Notes: generated from the letters alone by a model not told the origin. Shown: positions 52,140 through 63,537, numbered from the stretch's first letter. The stretch: DNA of 64,000 nt from Aldrovandia affinis (GCA_029706075.1 JAINUG010000209.1:1-64000); one strand, 5' to 3'. Numbers and translations are program-made.

Positions 52140-52760
52140 TGTCTGGGGATTGATGTTGCCTTTCCCAATGGTATACCTCAGATACTCAGCTTCCTGTAGA
52201 CCTAGTCAAAATTTTTGGGGGTAGCTGTGAGCCCTGCCCTGAAATGTGGGCAGGGCTCCATGCAGTCCAAACGGTAATTGCTTATACTGGAACAGTCAGT
52301 CTGGGGTGGCAAATGCGTTTTTCTCCCGTGATTCCGAGGCTATGGATATCTGTTAATAAACGTTGGTTAAATCGAGGGTGCTAATGAATCTCTAGTTCCA
52401 AGTCTTTCAATCAATTAATCTACCTTTGGCATTGGGCAAGCATCAGACTCCGAAATGTCATTCAATTTTCTAAAATCATAACAGAATCTGATGGTCCCAT
52501 ATGGTTTTGGAACCAAAATTATGGGACTACACCACTCACTCTGCAATTCTTAAATAATCCCTGCAGCCAGCATGTTTTGCACTTCAGCTCTTACCGCTTC
52601 TCTCGGTGCCTCAGGAATATGATATGGCTGTAAGGTCATTTGTTTTCCGGGGTCAGTGATGATTATTCATCTCGCTTTTGGCCGACCAGGTCCCTCAGTT
52701 CCTTTTTTTGAGCAGGACTCAACTGCTCCCCTACTGGCACATCATGGGGAGTGAGTTCTT
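52140..52760 (-). pseudogene. Ty3/gypsy reverse transcriptase, N-terminal part
   Basis: Minus-strand reading finds LSPAQKKELRDLVG, then IPEAPREAVRAEVQNMLAAG, EWCSPIILVPKP and IRFCYDFRKLND, the approach and fingers blocks of a gypsy RT, and afterwards a decayed palm segment. Several stops occur. The catalytic YxDD box is not reached. Confidence 0.75.
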
Positions 52761-53409
52761 GAAAAGGGAGGTTGGGAGACACAGAATACATAACAGCATG
52801 TGTATTCCTTTTTTTGCAGGTTAATGTGATGCATCTGGGTGGTATTATGCCAGTCCGGTTGACCCACTCTAATTGACTTTGCCTACCTTCTCAATGATTT
52901 CATATGAGCCTTTCCATTTGATGAGAAATTTACACTTAGCAGGTTGGCACTAGAACAAGCTCTTTATTCCCTGGTTGAAACTACCATAGTTGCACTCCCT
53001 GGTCATACACTTGTACCTGTGCAGCCTACTCCCTACAATGAGGGTACGACTGTTGTTCCCAGTCATCCTTAGCTACATCAAGGAGCCCCTGGGGTCACCT
53101 ACTGTATAGTAGCTTGAAAAGGGAGAACCCGGTTGAAACCTGGGGCAGTTCATGTATGGAGAACATCACAAACGGTAGCAACTGATCCCAATTCATCCCA
53201 TCCATCTCTGTCACTTTCTGTAGCATGTTCTTCAGGGTCCGGTTAAATTGTTCCACCAGTCCATCAGTTTGTGGGTGATATACTGACATACACAATTGGT
53301 TAATTTTCAAGTCCTTCATTACCTTAGACATAAATGGGGTCCCTTAGTCCGTCAGCATTTCATCTTGTTTGCCCACTCGGGAATATCAACAACATTAGTT
53401 CCCATACAA

Positions 53410-54510
53410 TCCCCTTATGGCGTTTTTCCACCGCACAGTACAGTATGGCACCACACAGTACAGCACAGCACGGTAACCATCCATACCCGTAACTATCCTC
53501 TTCATGGGTCGAGTCCCTGTGTCGTTTTTCCATTGCACAACAGAACTGTGAAGATAGGAGGAGTTAGATAGGAGGAGTTATCTGAAGTGAGAAATAAGAA
53601 TGCAACCGCAATATATATGTATTGGCAAGTTTCCCCACGGTGACAAATATCGTATTGTATATTTATTATTCAGCGTTAGTCCTCCAATGAATTGCAATTT
53701 ACTAAGATCACATTTACACTTTCCAGTACAATCTCCATTTACAAATCCAGTTGTGTTCTTTTGTTTCAAAGGTCTGCATCGGAATGCATATATCTATATC
53801 GTTCTAAAAATATATTTATGTGACAAATGAAAATGTTGTGCTATGTATATTGTATATTCTAATTGCGTTAATAAAAATGACAAGACAGGAAGTTTGCTGC
53901 TTATACAGTAGGAGTGGCTCTGGGATACCGGAGTTATGGTCGACAGTTGGCGAGCGTCATCTTGGAGGAGACGATACTTCGCCTTTGTCACTGCTGGTCA
54001 CAGGGCTACGGCAGCTAACTCATAATACGAGGGGGGATTGACATGAAAAATAGAGGTTGTAATTGGCTCCTAAATTAGGAGAAAATGGGGTAAAATCAGA
54101 AACAAATGATTAAAAAAAAGAAAATGTGTTTATTTCAATTTTCATAACACAAACCTAACTTGTAGAATCACGCAAACCTGACAATAATGCCAAACTCTAT
54201 ATAATACTCTTCAAATAAAACCAATAATTGAAGTGAAGCTGAAAAAAAAACATGGCGGTTGTGTGTGAACTGGACTGAGATTTAGCATGACGATTCTATG
54301 ATGATTGCACTTGACCAATCAATGGTCTGCAGTATTGCTAGCTTCACCCTTAGCTCCCTGTTTAGCTCACTAGTACCTAAAAAGAGCAGTAAATTCAACA
54401 CGGGTACTTAAGTTCGGTATGGTTCACTCGGTGGTGGAAAAACCGAAAAACTGTGGGAGCACAGATTGGTTACCGTGCTGTGCCATACCATACTGTGCAG
54501 TGGAAAAGGG
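53410..54510 (-). mobile_element. MITE with long imperfect inverted ends, in the integrase
   Basis: The left end (GGCGTTTTTCCACCGCACAG, CAGCACAGCACGGTAACCA) and right end (TGGTTACCGTGCTGTGCCAT, CTGTGCAGTGGAAAAGGGCC) are inverted repeats of about 70 bp. The interior matches the truncated copy at 33083-33605 in the opposite orientation. The target duplication may be 3 bp (TTA/TTG). No transposase. It contains SINE copy C. Confidence 0.82.
53893..54116 (+). mobile_element. tRNA-derived SINE, copy C, 5'-truncated
   Basis: It lacks the tRNA head and begins in the body (GTGGCTCTGGGATACCGG). It shares CTTGGAGGAGACGATACTTC, GTCACTGCTGGTCACAGGGC and the tail AATTGGCTCCTAAATTAGG with copies A and B. 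The MITE sequence resumes on either side. Confidence 0.82.
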
Positions 54511-54775
54511 CCATTGGTAGCCATCGTGCACAATGAGATTGTTATGGGATATCTAGTAGCATAATCTAGGATAACCAAAATGTATGAGTATCCTCGGCTG
54601 TTTTTGGGTAAGGGTCCCACCAAATCCATGGTGGTACTGCTGAAGGGGTTAGAGATTATATGCAAAAGAATGAGCAGACTTTGAAAAGCTGGTTTTGGGT
54701 CACTTCTGGCACTCTGAACACTTCAGCAGAAATCCTCCACAGATCATTTTATTCCCAGCTAATAGAAACAGGTTT

Positions 54776-55183
54776 TTATCCTCTTATCCTCGCTCTACCC
54801 CCAGATGGGCCCCCGGAATATGAGTGTGGGCTAATTGAAGGACTGAACATATGAATGGACGTGGTACTAATGACAGTTAGATACTTCCCTAGTTTTTTAA
54901 CACCACCTGGTACAGTTTTTGTTTTATGGCAAAGTATGGATTTGTGATCTGGCTTACCTTCCACCACCATTACCTTCTGTAGGGCATTTGTCTGGTTTGG
55001 GTCTTCCAACTGTGCAGTCCCGAAGTGGTCTGTCAAAGAGGTGGATTCTGGCTCTGCCTCCGGGTCCAGTGGGAATAACTCGCTCAAGCTCACCTCGCCA
55101 TCATCTGAGACTCCACTTCCTGATTTGGATAAGGGTTCTGTGGATGCATTAGGGTCTACCTCCTGAAACCTACAAATCTTCAA
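54776..55183 (-). pseudogene. Gag-pol linker-like segment of the gypsy element, uncertain
   Basis: An open minus-strand frame rich in acidic residues (SDDGEVSLSELFPLDPEAEP) lies between the protease and the integrase. It is in the right place to be pol linker sequence between those domains, but I recognise no catalytic motif. Confidence 0.35.
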
Positions 55184-55246
55184 TTCCCCATTACATCAAT
55201 ACCCCATTACACCCCAACCCTTTTACAAGTCTGTGTTTTCCTTTTT

Positions 55247-55441
55247 TTAAACATCGGGGAGTCTTCCGATGAGCACGGGAACCGGCAGGTTAGGAACGAT
55301 TCTAGCCCTCCCCATGTGTTGTCCCTTGGTTTGCAGATTCAGCAGGGTGGTGGGATGGATACAAATGATGGATACTGTGTCATATTGCAGTGGTTCATGA
55401 GCAAATTCTGGCCTCACTATGTTGCCAGAGTCAAGCAGCAC
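55247..55441 (-). pseudogene. Retroelement aspartic protease
   Basis: The frame starts MLLDSGNIVRPEF, where LLDSG is the active-site D-S/T-G motif of retroviral-type proteases. It ends near VPVLIGRLPDV, corresponding to the conserved LIG(R)D segment. Only one Asp is needed per subunit because the enzyme is a dimer. Flanking sequence is degraded. Confidence 0.7.
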
Positions 55442-55539
55442 TGTGGAATCTTTCCCATTTGCCTTTACTAGGGTGACTGGTGCAGGGCTGTTTTCCTGGG
55501 CCCAGCATGACTTCAGCAGTCCACAGGGTTATCCGGTCG

Positions 55540-55618
55540 CTGTTTTACATTTTACATTTGTACATTTTAAGCATTTAGCAGACGCTCTTAACCAAAGCAA
55601 CTTACAAGATGTGTATAT
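55540..55618 (-). mobile_element. Short L2 LINE 3' fragment
   Basis: About 75 bases with AAGCATTTAGCAGACGCTCTT and CAACTTACAAGATGTG, the L2 tail on the minus strand, inserted upstream of the protease. Confidence 0.85.
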
Positions 55619-55619
55619 A

Positions 55620-56423
55620 ACCTGTTAGGTTATAGTAGCCTCCACTAGCTGCTTAATTAATGCTTCCATTTCCTTCTGTATTGTTTCATTATTGATCGAA
55701 TTAGCTCAATAGGCACTGATGCTTGCCCACATTCTCCCCCAACTGTGGCAGGATCAGGGGTGTGTGGTTTCCACAAAGTTATGATCAATAACAAAGCTTC
55801 ACATACAAAGGAGAAATGAGAAACAAACGTATATTTATTTGGAGAAAGAACAAGGGTGAGGGGGAGAAATGCAATCAATTCCAATCCACAGTCCTTACTC
55901 ATTATTAATGTCTGTCATCCAAAGGTTGGTTTCTAAGTCGGGGTACTCAAACGTTCAATGGTGGGTGCACAAAACAGGTTTTCCTAACAATCCAGGTTGT
56001 ATCTAGTAATCCAATTTAATTCGCTTTTGAACACTCTCTCCAATATGTTTCCTTCAAGCCACTTTGCACGGTAAATAGCTGCAGATGAGGCCCTTCTATT
56101 TTCCCCGGCCTATTCAGGTGAACGCATCAGGTGCGTTCTTCTGTTCAAAACTTCAATCAAGGCATGGGGTGGAGCCAGAGTGCTGTCACATACCGCCCCT
56201 CAATCACCATCGCACCATCCCTCAGCCGGTTGCCCAATACCCAAATATAAAAGTGCTTAGCTCAAGAACTGTGATGGCCACATGCCTACGGGTGTGGTCA
56301 TATAGCATGTGCATAGAACACAGCCTAAAGTACCAAAGATCGCAACATGCAACAAATAGGCATTGTATAGTTTTCTTGTGTAGAAAGTAATGTTTGAAAC
56401 GTAATAAAGGGGTCACATTTCAT
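55620..56423. other. Possible gypsy 5' leader/LTR, unresolved
   Basis: A minus-strand AATAAA near 55831-55836 and a GC-richer stretch near 56150-56220 (GGCGGTATGTGACAGCACTC) suggest LTR material belonging to the gypsy element. A matching second LTR was not found, so the boundaries are not fixed. Confidence 0.3.
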
Positions 56424-56486
56424 CAGTGGTGGGCCGTCAGGGCCTGCAAGGCCTTCTCTGCTGGCCTAAAAAATATCTGAATCACA

Positions 56487-56984
56487 GACTGATGTTAATT
56501 ATATTTTTTCCATGAATACTTATTAAATAATTCCAAATGGTCTGTCCGCTTCCTTTCATAGCTTTTCCCCTGGTTGCGGTGCTTCCAGACGTGTATTTTC
56601 ATATTAAAGCATTTAACCAATCACATTTCAGCCATCATTTGTTGCCAGGGTCAAAGAAATCTGCCTGTAGGCCTTCACAATCAGTTCTGCAGGCCCTGTA
56701 GCATAAAATAAGTGTTGATCAAACTGTTGCTTCAACCAATCAGATTTTGAGTTGGGGACACGAAGGCCTTCTAGAAGGCCTAGGTAACGTCAGCGTATTC
56801 ACACCCTTTGATTGGATAGTCAGAGAGTGTCTGACTATGATGTAATGTGATTGGTTAAATGCTTTAATATGAAAATACACGTCTGGAAGCACCGCAACCA
56901 GGGGAAAAGCTATGAAAGGAAGCGGACAGACCATTTGGAATTATTTAATAAGTATTCATGGACAAAATATAATTAACATCAGTC
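56487..56984. repeat. Near-perfect 141-bp inverted repeat inside the hAT
   Basis: Arms 56487-56627 and 56844-56984 are equal in length and differ by about one base. The spacer is 216 bp. The right arm ends exactly where the transposase C-terminal frame begins. Confidence 0.92.
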
Positions 56985-56985
56985 A

Positions 56986-57198
56986 GTGATTCAGACATTT
57001 GAGCGGACATTTTCAGCCCTAAAGCGAATTAAAATTTATGCCAGAAATACGATAGGGCAGGCTCGACTTTCAGCATTAGCTTTGATGGCGATAGAAAAGG
57101 ACTTCTTGATGGAACTGAAACACACGGATAATCTGTACGACAGAGTAATTGAACTCTTTTTGAGGAAAGAAAGGAGGATGGATTTTGTGTACAAATAA
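56986..57198 (+). pseudogene. hAT transposase C-terminal dimerisation domain
   Basis: A 70-codon frame reads FERTFSALKRIKIYARNTIG and continues with ARLSALALMAIEKDFL, the hATC motif of hAT transposases of the DUF4371/ZMYM-like group, and ends at a natural-looking stop. The catalytic core upstream has been replaced by the inverted repeat. Confidence 0.75.
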
Positions 57199-57372
57199 TA
57201 AGGATTTTTGGTGAGTAAAATGTTGCTATTTTCCTAAATAATATTGCAATTTTATGAGGTTATTATTGATGCTTTGTTATGTGTGTCGCAGCTGTAGCAC
57301 CCCGGGTTTGTTTCTTCAGTAAAGGCATTTATTCTGGATACACGAGTTATGTATCTGCGATGCAACGGCAAC

Positions 57373-57890
57373 GGGTGTCTGTTCGGTTTGTTTTTGCACT
57401 TTGTTTATTTATCTTTCTTCAGTCATGTTTCATTCTCGTTCTGTTCCCCGTCTGTCATTGTTCCTGTTCGAGTTCCTCTCCTTGTCTTGTCATGCACTTC
57501 GGGAAATTCTGTGTTTCGGTTTTTTAGGGAGTAGGAGGAACGCATAAAGAAATCTGCGTGCGAATAAAGCGGACGAGAGGATGACGATAGGACGAGAGAG
57601 AATGACAGCGATAGTTAGAAGCGTGAGATAATTAGTGATTAGTAGTGTTAGTAACTTAATCTAAATCCCTAATGTTAGTAGATTGGTTGGTTAGTACTAT
57701 ATACATCTAACTAATATATACAAAGTGTAATTAGAAAGTAAGAAGGAAGTAAAACGAGATTAGAAACGAAGACGGAAAAACCAAAACATAGAATTTCCCG
57801 AAGTGCATGACAGAACGAGAATGAAACATGACTGAAGAAAGATAAATAAACAAAGTGCAAAAACAAACCGAACAGACACTCAAAACATAA
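57373..57890. repeat. Second inverted repeat inside the hAT
   Basis: The left arm (about 57376-57525) and right arm (about 57776-57882) match as complements, including TTTGTTTATTTATCTTTCTT and GTCATGCACTTCGGGAAATT. The right arm lacks about 40 bases (TCCCCGTCTGTCATTG onward) present in the left. Confidence 0.88.
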
Positions 57891-58001
57891 CAATAAAATG
57901 GCTTTTATAGCCATAAAATAGTTATTGAGGGGTGGATTGATTCAGACGGAGCACTACTGAAGGCCTAGGTGTGAAATGCACGGCCCGCCACTGCATTTCA
58001 T

Positions 58002-59392
58002 GATAACCTATGGAATGTTGTCTTGTACAACATGTCCACTAAGTCTGTCCAAAACATTAGGTCTCTTCTTTTGCTTACAAAAAAAATAGTGTGATAGCTC
58101 ACAGTTCCCCCAATGGTAAAAAAGTAACCAACAGGCGTCAACATTAATGGAAGAAATAAACTATATCAAAATGTTGATTAGTAAGATTAAAATAAATAAT
58201 ATATAAATATTATAATAATATATAAATAATATAACTAATATTTTTAGCCAAGACAAAATTGCACTTCTGGCAATTGTCTGCACTCATTGCACAAAACTAT
58301 TTACAGTCTGTTAGTGTTTTTTAGTCAGGCAACACAGGAAAAGCTATAGGTTATTTAGGTTGTGCCAGTCATTGAAGCAGTCCCTCTTTGCTACAAAGGA
58401 CAAGGGCATGTCTGGGATCCTGGTCATCGAACCACGTCTTCTTTGGGGCCTTTGCCATTGTAAAACCAATTCATAAATCCAATTAAACTAAGAGAAAAGT
58501 ATAATTTTCCAAAACTCTGAACTGCTTGCTCTCTCCAATCACGTGCGTCTTCAATAGCATCACCATGCGCACAAACTTCATTCATGACAGTAAACCAAAG
58601 GAAGCCTTATATTGTTGTAAAGGGTATCCCATCAGCTAGACCCCTACACCAATTTCAGCATACGGAGTGAAGTAGTATCAATTATGCCACTGAATCATGC
58701 CACATGATCATAATCCTGGTGGTGCTGGTAGGCCATTCGGGGGGGCGGGGGGGGCACTGTTTGGCCAACACTTATCGGAGAATGATGGGTGTGGGCTTAA
58801 TTTGAAGCAAAGATTTACCACTACAATGATACAAATCTTTCCTATGTGAAACATATTCACATATCTCATAGACCCAGGAGAATTACATATTTGAATGAGA
58901 ATGGCGAAAATTACGAACTGCATCGTAAGCATTGTTTGATTTGGCTTGCTCTTGTGACAAAACAGGTTCACTACTTTCATTTGTTATACTCTTACAGTGA
59001 TCAGGATGCCCACATTATCAGTGATCTGTCATATTTTGGAATTTCTAGACTTCACCGAAGGTAAGGAGCAGCTATTCTCCGAGAGTACCCTGCCTTGAAT
59101 TGGGACAGGATTAGTTTTTTTTGCATCCCAAATTACGTGAATTAGTCTCCCCTGCTGAAAAGACAAGATTCCACCCAATCTGTGCATATAATACATGCTC
59201 CTATTTACGGTACATTTAACCATGATAGTTAAAGGAGAACGTGCTATATGATGTAGATGGCCCGCTGGCGGGCCTGTGACAGTTAAGATTAGGAATATAG
59301 GTTTGAATAAGAATCAGTTTGAATTGTTCATGTCAGCCTACTATGTTGTGTGGAGTTAGAGTATTGTTGACTTTTGGTTGAGCACTCTTATA
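58002..59392. other. Intergenic, nothing recognised
   Basis: AT-rich, with a G-run at 58739-58754. No supported coding sequence. Confidence 0.4.
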
Positions 59393-59580
59393 AGAACATA
59401 AGAATACATAATGATGAGAACGGGCCGTTCGGCCCATCTTGGCTCATCATGTCCTAATCTAAAGAACATCTAGTGCTACATCTAGCCTGGCCTTGAATAG
59501 CCCGAGCGTTTCTGCCTCTACTACCTGACCTGGCAAGCTGTTCCAGGCATTGACAACTCTCTGTGTAAAGAAAAACTTCA
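59393..59580 (-). mobile_element. CR1-like LINE 3' tail fragment
   Basis: Nearly identical to 993-1180, including the AAGAACATAAGAATACATAA tail and TTCGGCCCATCTTGGCTCAT. It breaks off after GTGTAAAGAAAAACTTC, so it is a strongly 5'-truncated copy in the same orientation. Confidence 0.9.
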
Positions 59581-59879
59581 CTTATAGTGTGGCAATACAC
59601 TGGGAATACCTTCCCATACCTTCTCTTGCTGAATGAATGACAGAATTCTTGTACAGAATTATGCTGCAGAGACCCGTCAGGATGACAAAGCAGATAAGTA
59701 ATAAAGATGTATGCATCTATTTCAGAATAAATCTTCACTTATTTTGCTGAAAGAGAGAGAGGCAAGATGCTACATGTTCTCACATAAATAGCATTTCCTT
59801 TATCACCATTAATTAATTTAGCCATTTCTTACTCTCATCATCATACTTTCATGTTTGCATTCATTAATATGTGATATTG
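59581..59879. other. Intergenic spacer
   Basis: No feature recognised. Confidence 0.4.
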
Positions 59880-60262
59880 TTTGTATTGGTTACTTAGCGG
59901 TCTAATGCACCGTGTTTTGGCTGGTCCGATATGGCGTGCAAGCCTGTCAGGGATGCGGTTCGAAGCCCGCGTCTCTACCAGACCGACCCTGGTCGTCAGC
60001 CCCGATCGGGGGTGGCATTTGGCTGTCCTCCCAAGGGGAAGGGGTTGGGTGAGCCGGCATGAGTTTGTCGAGGAGCAGGAAGGGCGTCCGTGGTCCGTGG
60101 TCGCGTTCCGTCTCTGAGGAGGCGGATCTACTGGTCCGGAAAAATTGGCCTGTTACCTGGAGGACGGGCGGCGGACTCATAGGGGAGGGTGGATTGATAT
60201 AAATAGAGGATATAGTTGGCAACCAAACTGGGAGAAAAAAACGGGGGAAAATTTGAAACTAT
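59880..60262 (+). mobile_element. tRNA-derived SINE, copy E (second head type)
   Basis: It shares the head of copy D (TTTTGGCTGGTCCGATA, CGGTTCGAAGCCCGCGTCTC, CCCTGGTCGTCAGCCCCGAT) and the common tail in diverged form (AGTTGGCAACCAAACTGGG). The B box GGTTCGAAGCC is well preserved. The target duplication is not clear. Confidence 0.82.
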
Positions 60263-60329
60263 ATATTTTTTTTAAAGATATCATCTTCAGAAGCCCTGCA
60301 GTGATTCGCATCCCACCATTTCAGGTTAT

Positions 60330-60400
60330 TCACTGGACTTGAACTGCTTAAATTTCTGTAAAAACGGGAAAATGGGGGTGTTCTAAAACTTTTGACCGGT
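60330..60400. repeat. Tc1-like terminal fragment
   Basis: The sequence GTGTTCTAAAACTTTTGACC with GGTAGTGTATA is typical of the end of a fish Tc1-like transposon. No opposite end or transposase was found nearby. Confidence 0.5.
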
Positions 60401-61736
60401 AGTGTATATATTTTCAGTGATAAACCTAGGTTGTTTAGGTACAAATGCACACAAATAACTCATGACAGTTTTTTTTCTTTTGTTACTTCCCATGGAATCC
60501 CAGTGCTTCCTCTGGCAGATGGCCATGGTTTGATTGCAGTGTTATGTTCCATGATTTGGACCCAATGCAGCATTCACAAAATGTATGACATTCAGAAATG
60601 GTACCTTCCTGTACCTCTGACAACAAGATAATCTCCTTGATGACCAGTTCATGTCCCTCCCATTTTCACTATCCAGTTACGCTGAAGATCACATTAACAA
60701 TGTCACTCAAGGAGAAAAACTTGACTCAATAAATCAAAGGTGTGAACTTCCATGGGAAGTGCACCATCAGTGGGGATGTTCCAGTCCTTTGTCTCACACA
60801 AACTCAGAATGTGTTCACAAAGACACCCATCAGATAAGTTAGGTCATGTAGATCATCTTGATTGTAATTAAAATGCTAATGACATTCCTCCTGCTTGTGA
60901 ATTGATAGCCATCGGATCACTGTCAGTACACTGTAATCTGCACTTTAAACTCAACTGAGACATCAGGTAAGGCTAGACTCCACTTGTGCCTTATTCTGGA
61001 GACTGCTCTTAAAGGTCCAGTACATCAAGGCTCTTACTGGAGACTTGTGGTCCACCTGTGCATTACAACAAATACACTATTTTGTACCACTAAGGATGGG
61101 CAGATTATGACTGATTACATAAACATGATGGGTCCTCCAACCAAATATATGCGAAGAATAACATTAACACTGAAACAGAAGGATTGATTTTTTAAAATTG
61201 GCTCAATGTTGCGCTTTCAGTTTTTTAATAGCAAAGACAGATGTACGATCAAAATAAAGACATGATGAAGTGAATCCATAACTGCAGCACTTCTGTGTGT
61301 TTTACTTCTGAGTGCAGAGTTTCAAGTGGTAACTCCAGCCCTTATTGGCTCAGGGATGCTGTGAGGGTTAAATATTTTGCATTTTGAATCTCCTTTCCAC
61401 TTCTAGCCATCTTGCTACATTGATGTACTGAAGACCTAGACATTGACAGTTGTCAGCTTTATAAACTAGAGGCATTAAACCTTGAGGCAATGCTAATTCT
61501 GTAATTCTCACATATATGTGAATTTTCCTCTTTGCTTTCATAGAAAACATCAGTGACAATTAATTGATTGGCTGTGTGCTTACTCCTGATCAATCTCCTT
61601 GTTTACCAAGGTCTTACGAACAATTTTTTTCATTATGAGTATAATGGTTTAATCTAACTTTTATTGTGCATTTAATTACATTAATGAATAAGTAATGTAA
61701 TTTAAAAAAAATTCTACAGATTATTTCTACAGAGTA
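60401..61736. other. Intergenic, nothing recognised
   Basis: No supported gene or repeat with defined ends. Confidence 0.4.
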
Positions 61737-61835
61737 AAAAAAACCTGGCCATTAGTCATTCCAGAACCTTCTGCTGGAGAGGCGAATGGTAGTGTGATAG
61801 TGGTATCAATGAAGGCAACTAAGCTCAGCGATACA
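61737..61835. repeat. Direct repeat, first copy
   Basis: About 100 bases with TTAGTCATTCCAGAACCTTCTGCTG and GGTATCAATGAAGGCAACTAAGCTCAG (shown in part) match 63438-63532 in the same orientation, diverged. Class unknown. Confidence 0.55.
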
Positions 61836-62484
61836 GAGAGACTGTTTTAAGACATTAAAAATCTGACTTAGAATGTGGCAGTGTGACTGTGCACTGTGGC
61901 GTAATATAGTTCATGTTCCAATAAGAGACAGCAAGTACTGTAAATAGGTGACGTTGCATAGTGGTGGTGTCCGGTATAGCAGCACTGTTTGTCTCCTTTT
62001 TCATACCGCATGCCAGGCAGCAAGAGAGGGGGGAGGGGAGCAACCGCATGCAAGTGAGTGACAGAGAAGGAGCACGAGAGAAGGGGTGGGAGGATGAGGG
62101 AATAGCAGAAAGAGGAGGAGCTTTATGGGCCTGTTTGCGTAGTTTTTTTCCCTCCCTCTCTAGTTCCCTCTTTATTAAAGGTCTTCCCTCCTCTCTCCAC
62201 TCTCACACTTACAAAGGCACTGGCATTTGAAATCCCAAATATAAAGAAAAAGAATATGGACTGCAGTATATAGGCTATGTATTGCTACATGATTAAAAGA
62301 GTACAAAGACAGTTTTGCATTTTAGCTTTAGAAGCTGTGGTATGATACCTGCAAATTATTTTTCTTTTAATTTATTGTTTAATTAGTCTTTGATTGTAGC
62401 TACTGTATTACTACTGAAGTTAACTATAGCGTGCAGATGGTTTGGTGACCATTTTGTTTGTTATTCCAAAGTCTGTAATCGTTT

Positions 62485-62566
62485 TCTGCCTTTTCAAAAT
62501 GGCTGCCGGTTCCCTGGAGTGACCTTTAACTCTATCACCTGAATCTTGCAAAAAAGAGAAAACGGG
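62485..62566 (+). other. Possible non-coding first exon
   Basis: An AAAATGGCTGCC start context is followed after 7 codons by a stop, and then by a good donor AACGG|GTAAGT. It could be a 5' UTR exon with a short upstream ORF of a gene lying beyond the window. The support is weak. Confidence 0.2.
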
Positions 62567-63437
62567 TAAGTCATTTTAAAGGAGTAAAATATATTCTTCT
62601 TTTCATATCGGAAACAATATTTATATTTGGGGTACTTCTTTTCATTTTTAAGAACATGTTAAAATACGCTCAGGCTGTTAAGGTGGGGTGAGTGTTTAGA
62701 CGCTGATTGACAGTGTTACGCTTGTTGAGTATTTTATTATATTTTTATTTTACACTCAACGAGGAATCATTTATCAACATGTGTGAATTGTCTGTTGTTG
62801 TCATCATAGTTTTCCTTTTTGGTCAGTATGTCTCAGTAGCTATCTCTGGATTTGCCTATACTGCCCTGTTTACGTTCAGATCCATTCACTGCCATGTGCA
62901 GCTCTATGGTCTGAAATCTGTCACTCTGTCAGTCCTCATCCATGTGTTCCAGTATCTGTTAATCTGGTCTGCATGTCTAACTGTGTATATCTGGGGCTGA
63001 ATATTCAAGCTTGTCCATTTGTGAATGGGTTTGTTGACTTTGGCCTACAGTCTATCATCACAGGTTCTGTTGCTGGATTTGGGTGGGAGTTTTTAGAAAT
63101 CTTTATCTTTCAGAGACCTCATAGGTTATAAAACAGGCCACAAACAGTGACGAGGCCCTGTTTCCATTCAGTCAGATTGATACAGTCTGGTGCAGCGCCA
63201 TTGCCTGTGCCATGATACCCAGCAGACAGCATTCTCCTCAGTTCATAAAAGTAACTTCCTTTCATGGACCAAGCTACATACCACTGTGACTTCAGTTATG
63301 CATTTCACGTTATTATTGCTGGCAGGTGGAAATATGATGCAATCCTGTTGCGCACAAATAAGATCATCAGGTATATATTGCTTAAATCTAACATTTTACA
63401 TTCATAAATGAAGTAAGACAATCTCTACTGAATAATA
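62567..63437. other. Intergenic, nothing recognised
   Basis: The 97-codon open frame at 62707-63000 is hydrophobic because of T-rich sequence and matches nothing I recognise. Confidence 0.35.
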
Positions 63438-63532
63438 AAAAAACAGACATTTAGTCATTCTAGACCCTTCTGCTGTGGAGGGAATTGTAGATGTTAGCGG
63501 TATCAATGCAGGCCACTAAGCTCAGTGATACA
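63438..63532. repeat. Direct repeat, second copy
   Basis: Matches 61737-61835 (see that entry). It is followed at once by the L2 copy. Confidence 0.55.
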
Positions 63533-63537
63533 TGATT

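Larger units (their letters stand above)
53095..54665 (-). pseudogene. Ty3/gypsy integrase core, split by a MITE
   Basis: The upstream piece (54665 to about 54530) has MDLVGPLPKNSRG, YILVILDYATRYP and TISLCTMAT, containing the first catalytic Asp region. Past the MITE, the downstream piece (53410 to 53095) continues with a segment leading to SKVMKDL and then VYHPQTDGLVEQFNRTLK with the catalytic Glu region, and PFVMFSIHELPQ. Stops and small indels are present. The two pieces join without an obvious gap, showing the MITE came later. Confidence 0.82.
52130..56190 (-). mobile_element. Decayed Ty3/gypsy retrotransposon with PR-IN-RT order (Gmr1-like)
   Basis: On the minus strand the order of domains is aspartic protease (55247-55441), integrase core (54665 to 53095, interrupted), integrase C-terminal region near 52914-52937 (KFLIKWKG) and then the N-terminal part of a reverse transcriptase (about 52750-52140). 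The IN-to-RT join runs through continuous recognisable sequence. In most Ty3/gypsy elements RT precedes IN; the reverse order defines the Gmr1 group of deuterostome elements. A possible 5' LTR/leader lies at about 55700-56190. A MITE (53410), a SINE (53893) and an L2 piece (55540) are later insertions. RNase H and the 3' LTR are not seen. Confidence 0.68.
56424..57993 (+). mobile_element. hAT transposon with two internal inverted repeats
   Basis: Terminal inverted repeats CAGTGGTGGGCCGTCA / complement (GGCCCGCCACTG) are flanked by a perfect 8-bp duplication CATTTCAT (56416-56423 and 57994-58001). The right part contains the end of a hAT transposase. Two large internal inverted repeats are listed separately. 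Confidence 0.92.

Noticed and set aside
62707..63000. Small membrane protein of 97 residues
   Set aside because: Hydrophobic only because the strand is T-rich; no family resemblance and no splice or promoter support.
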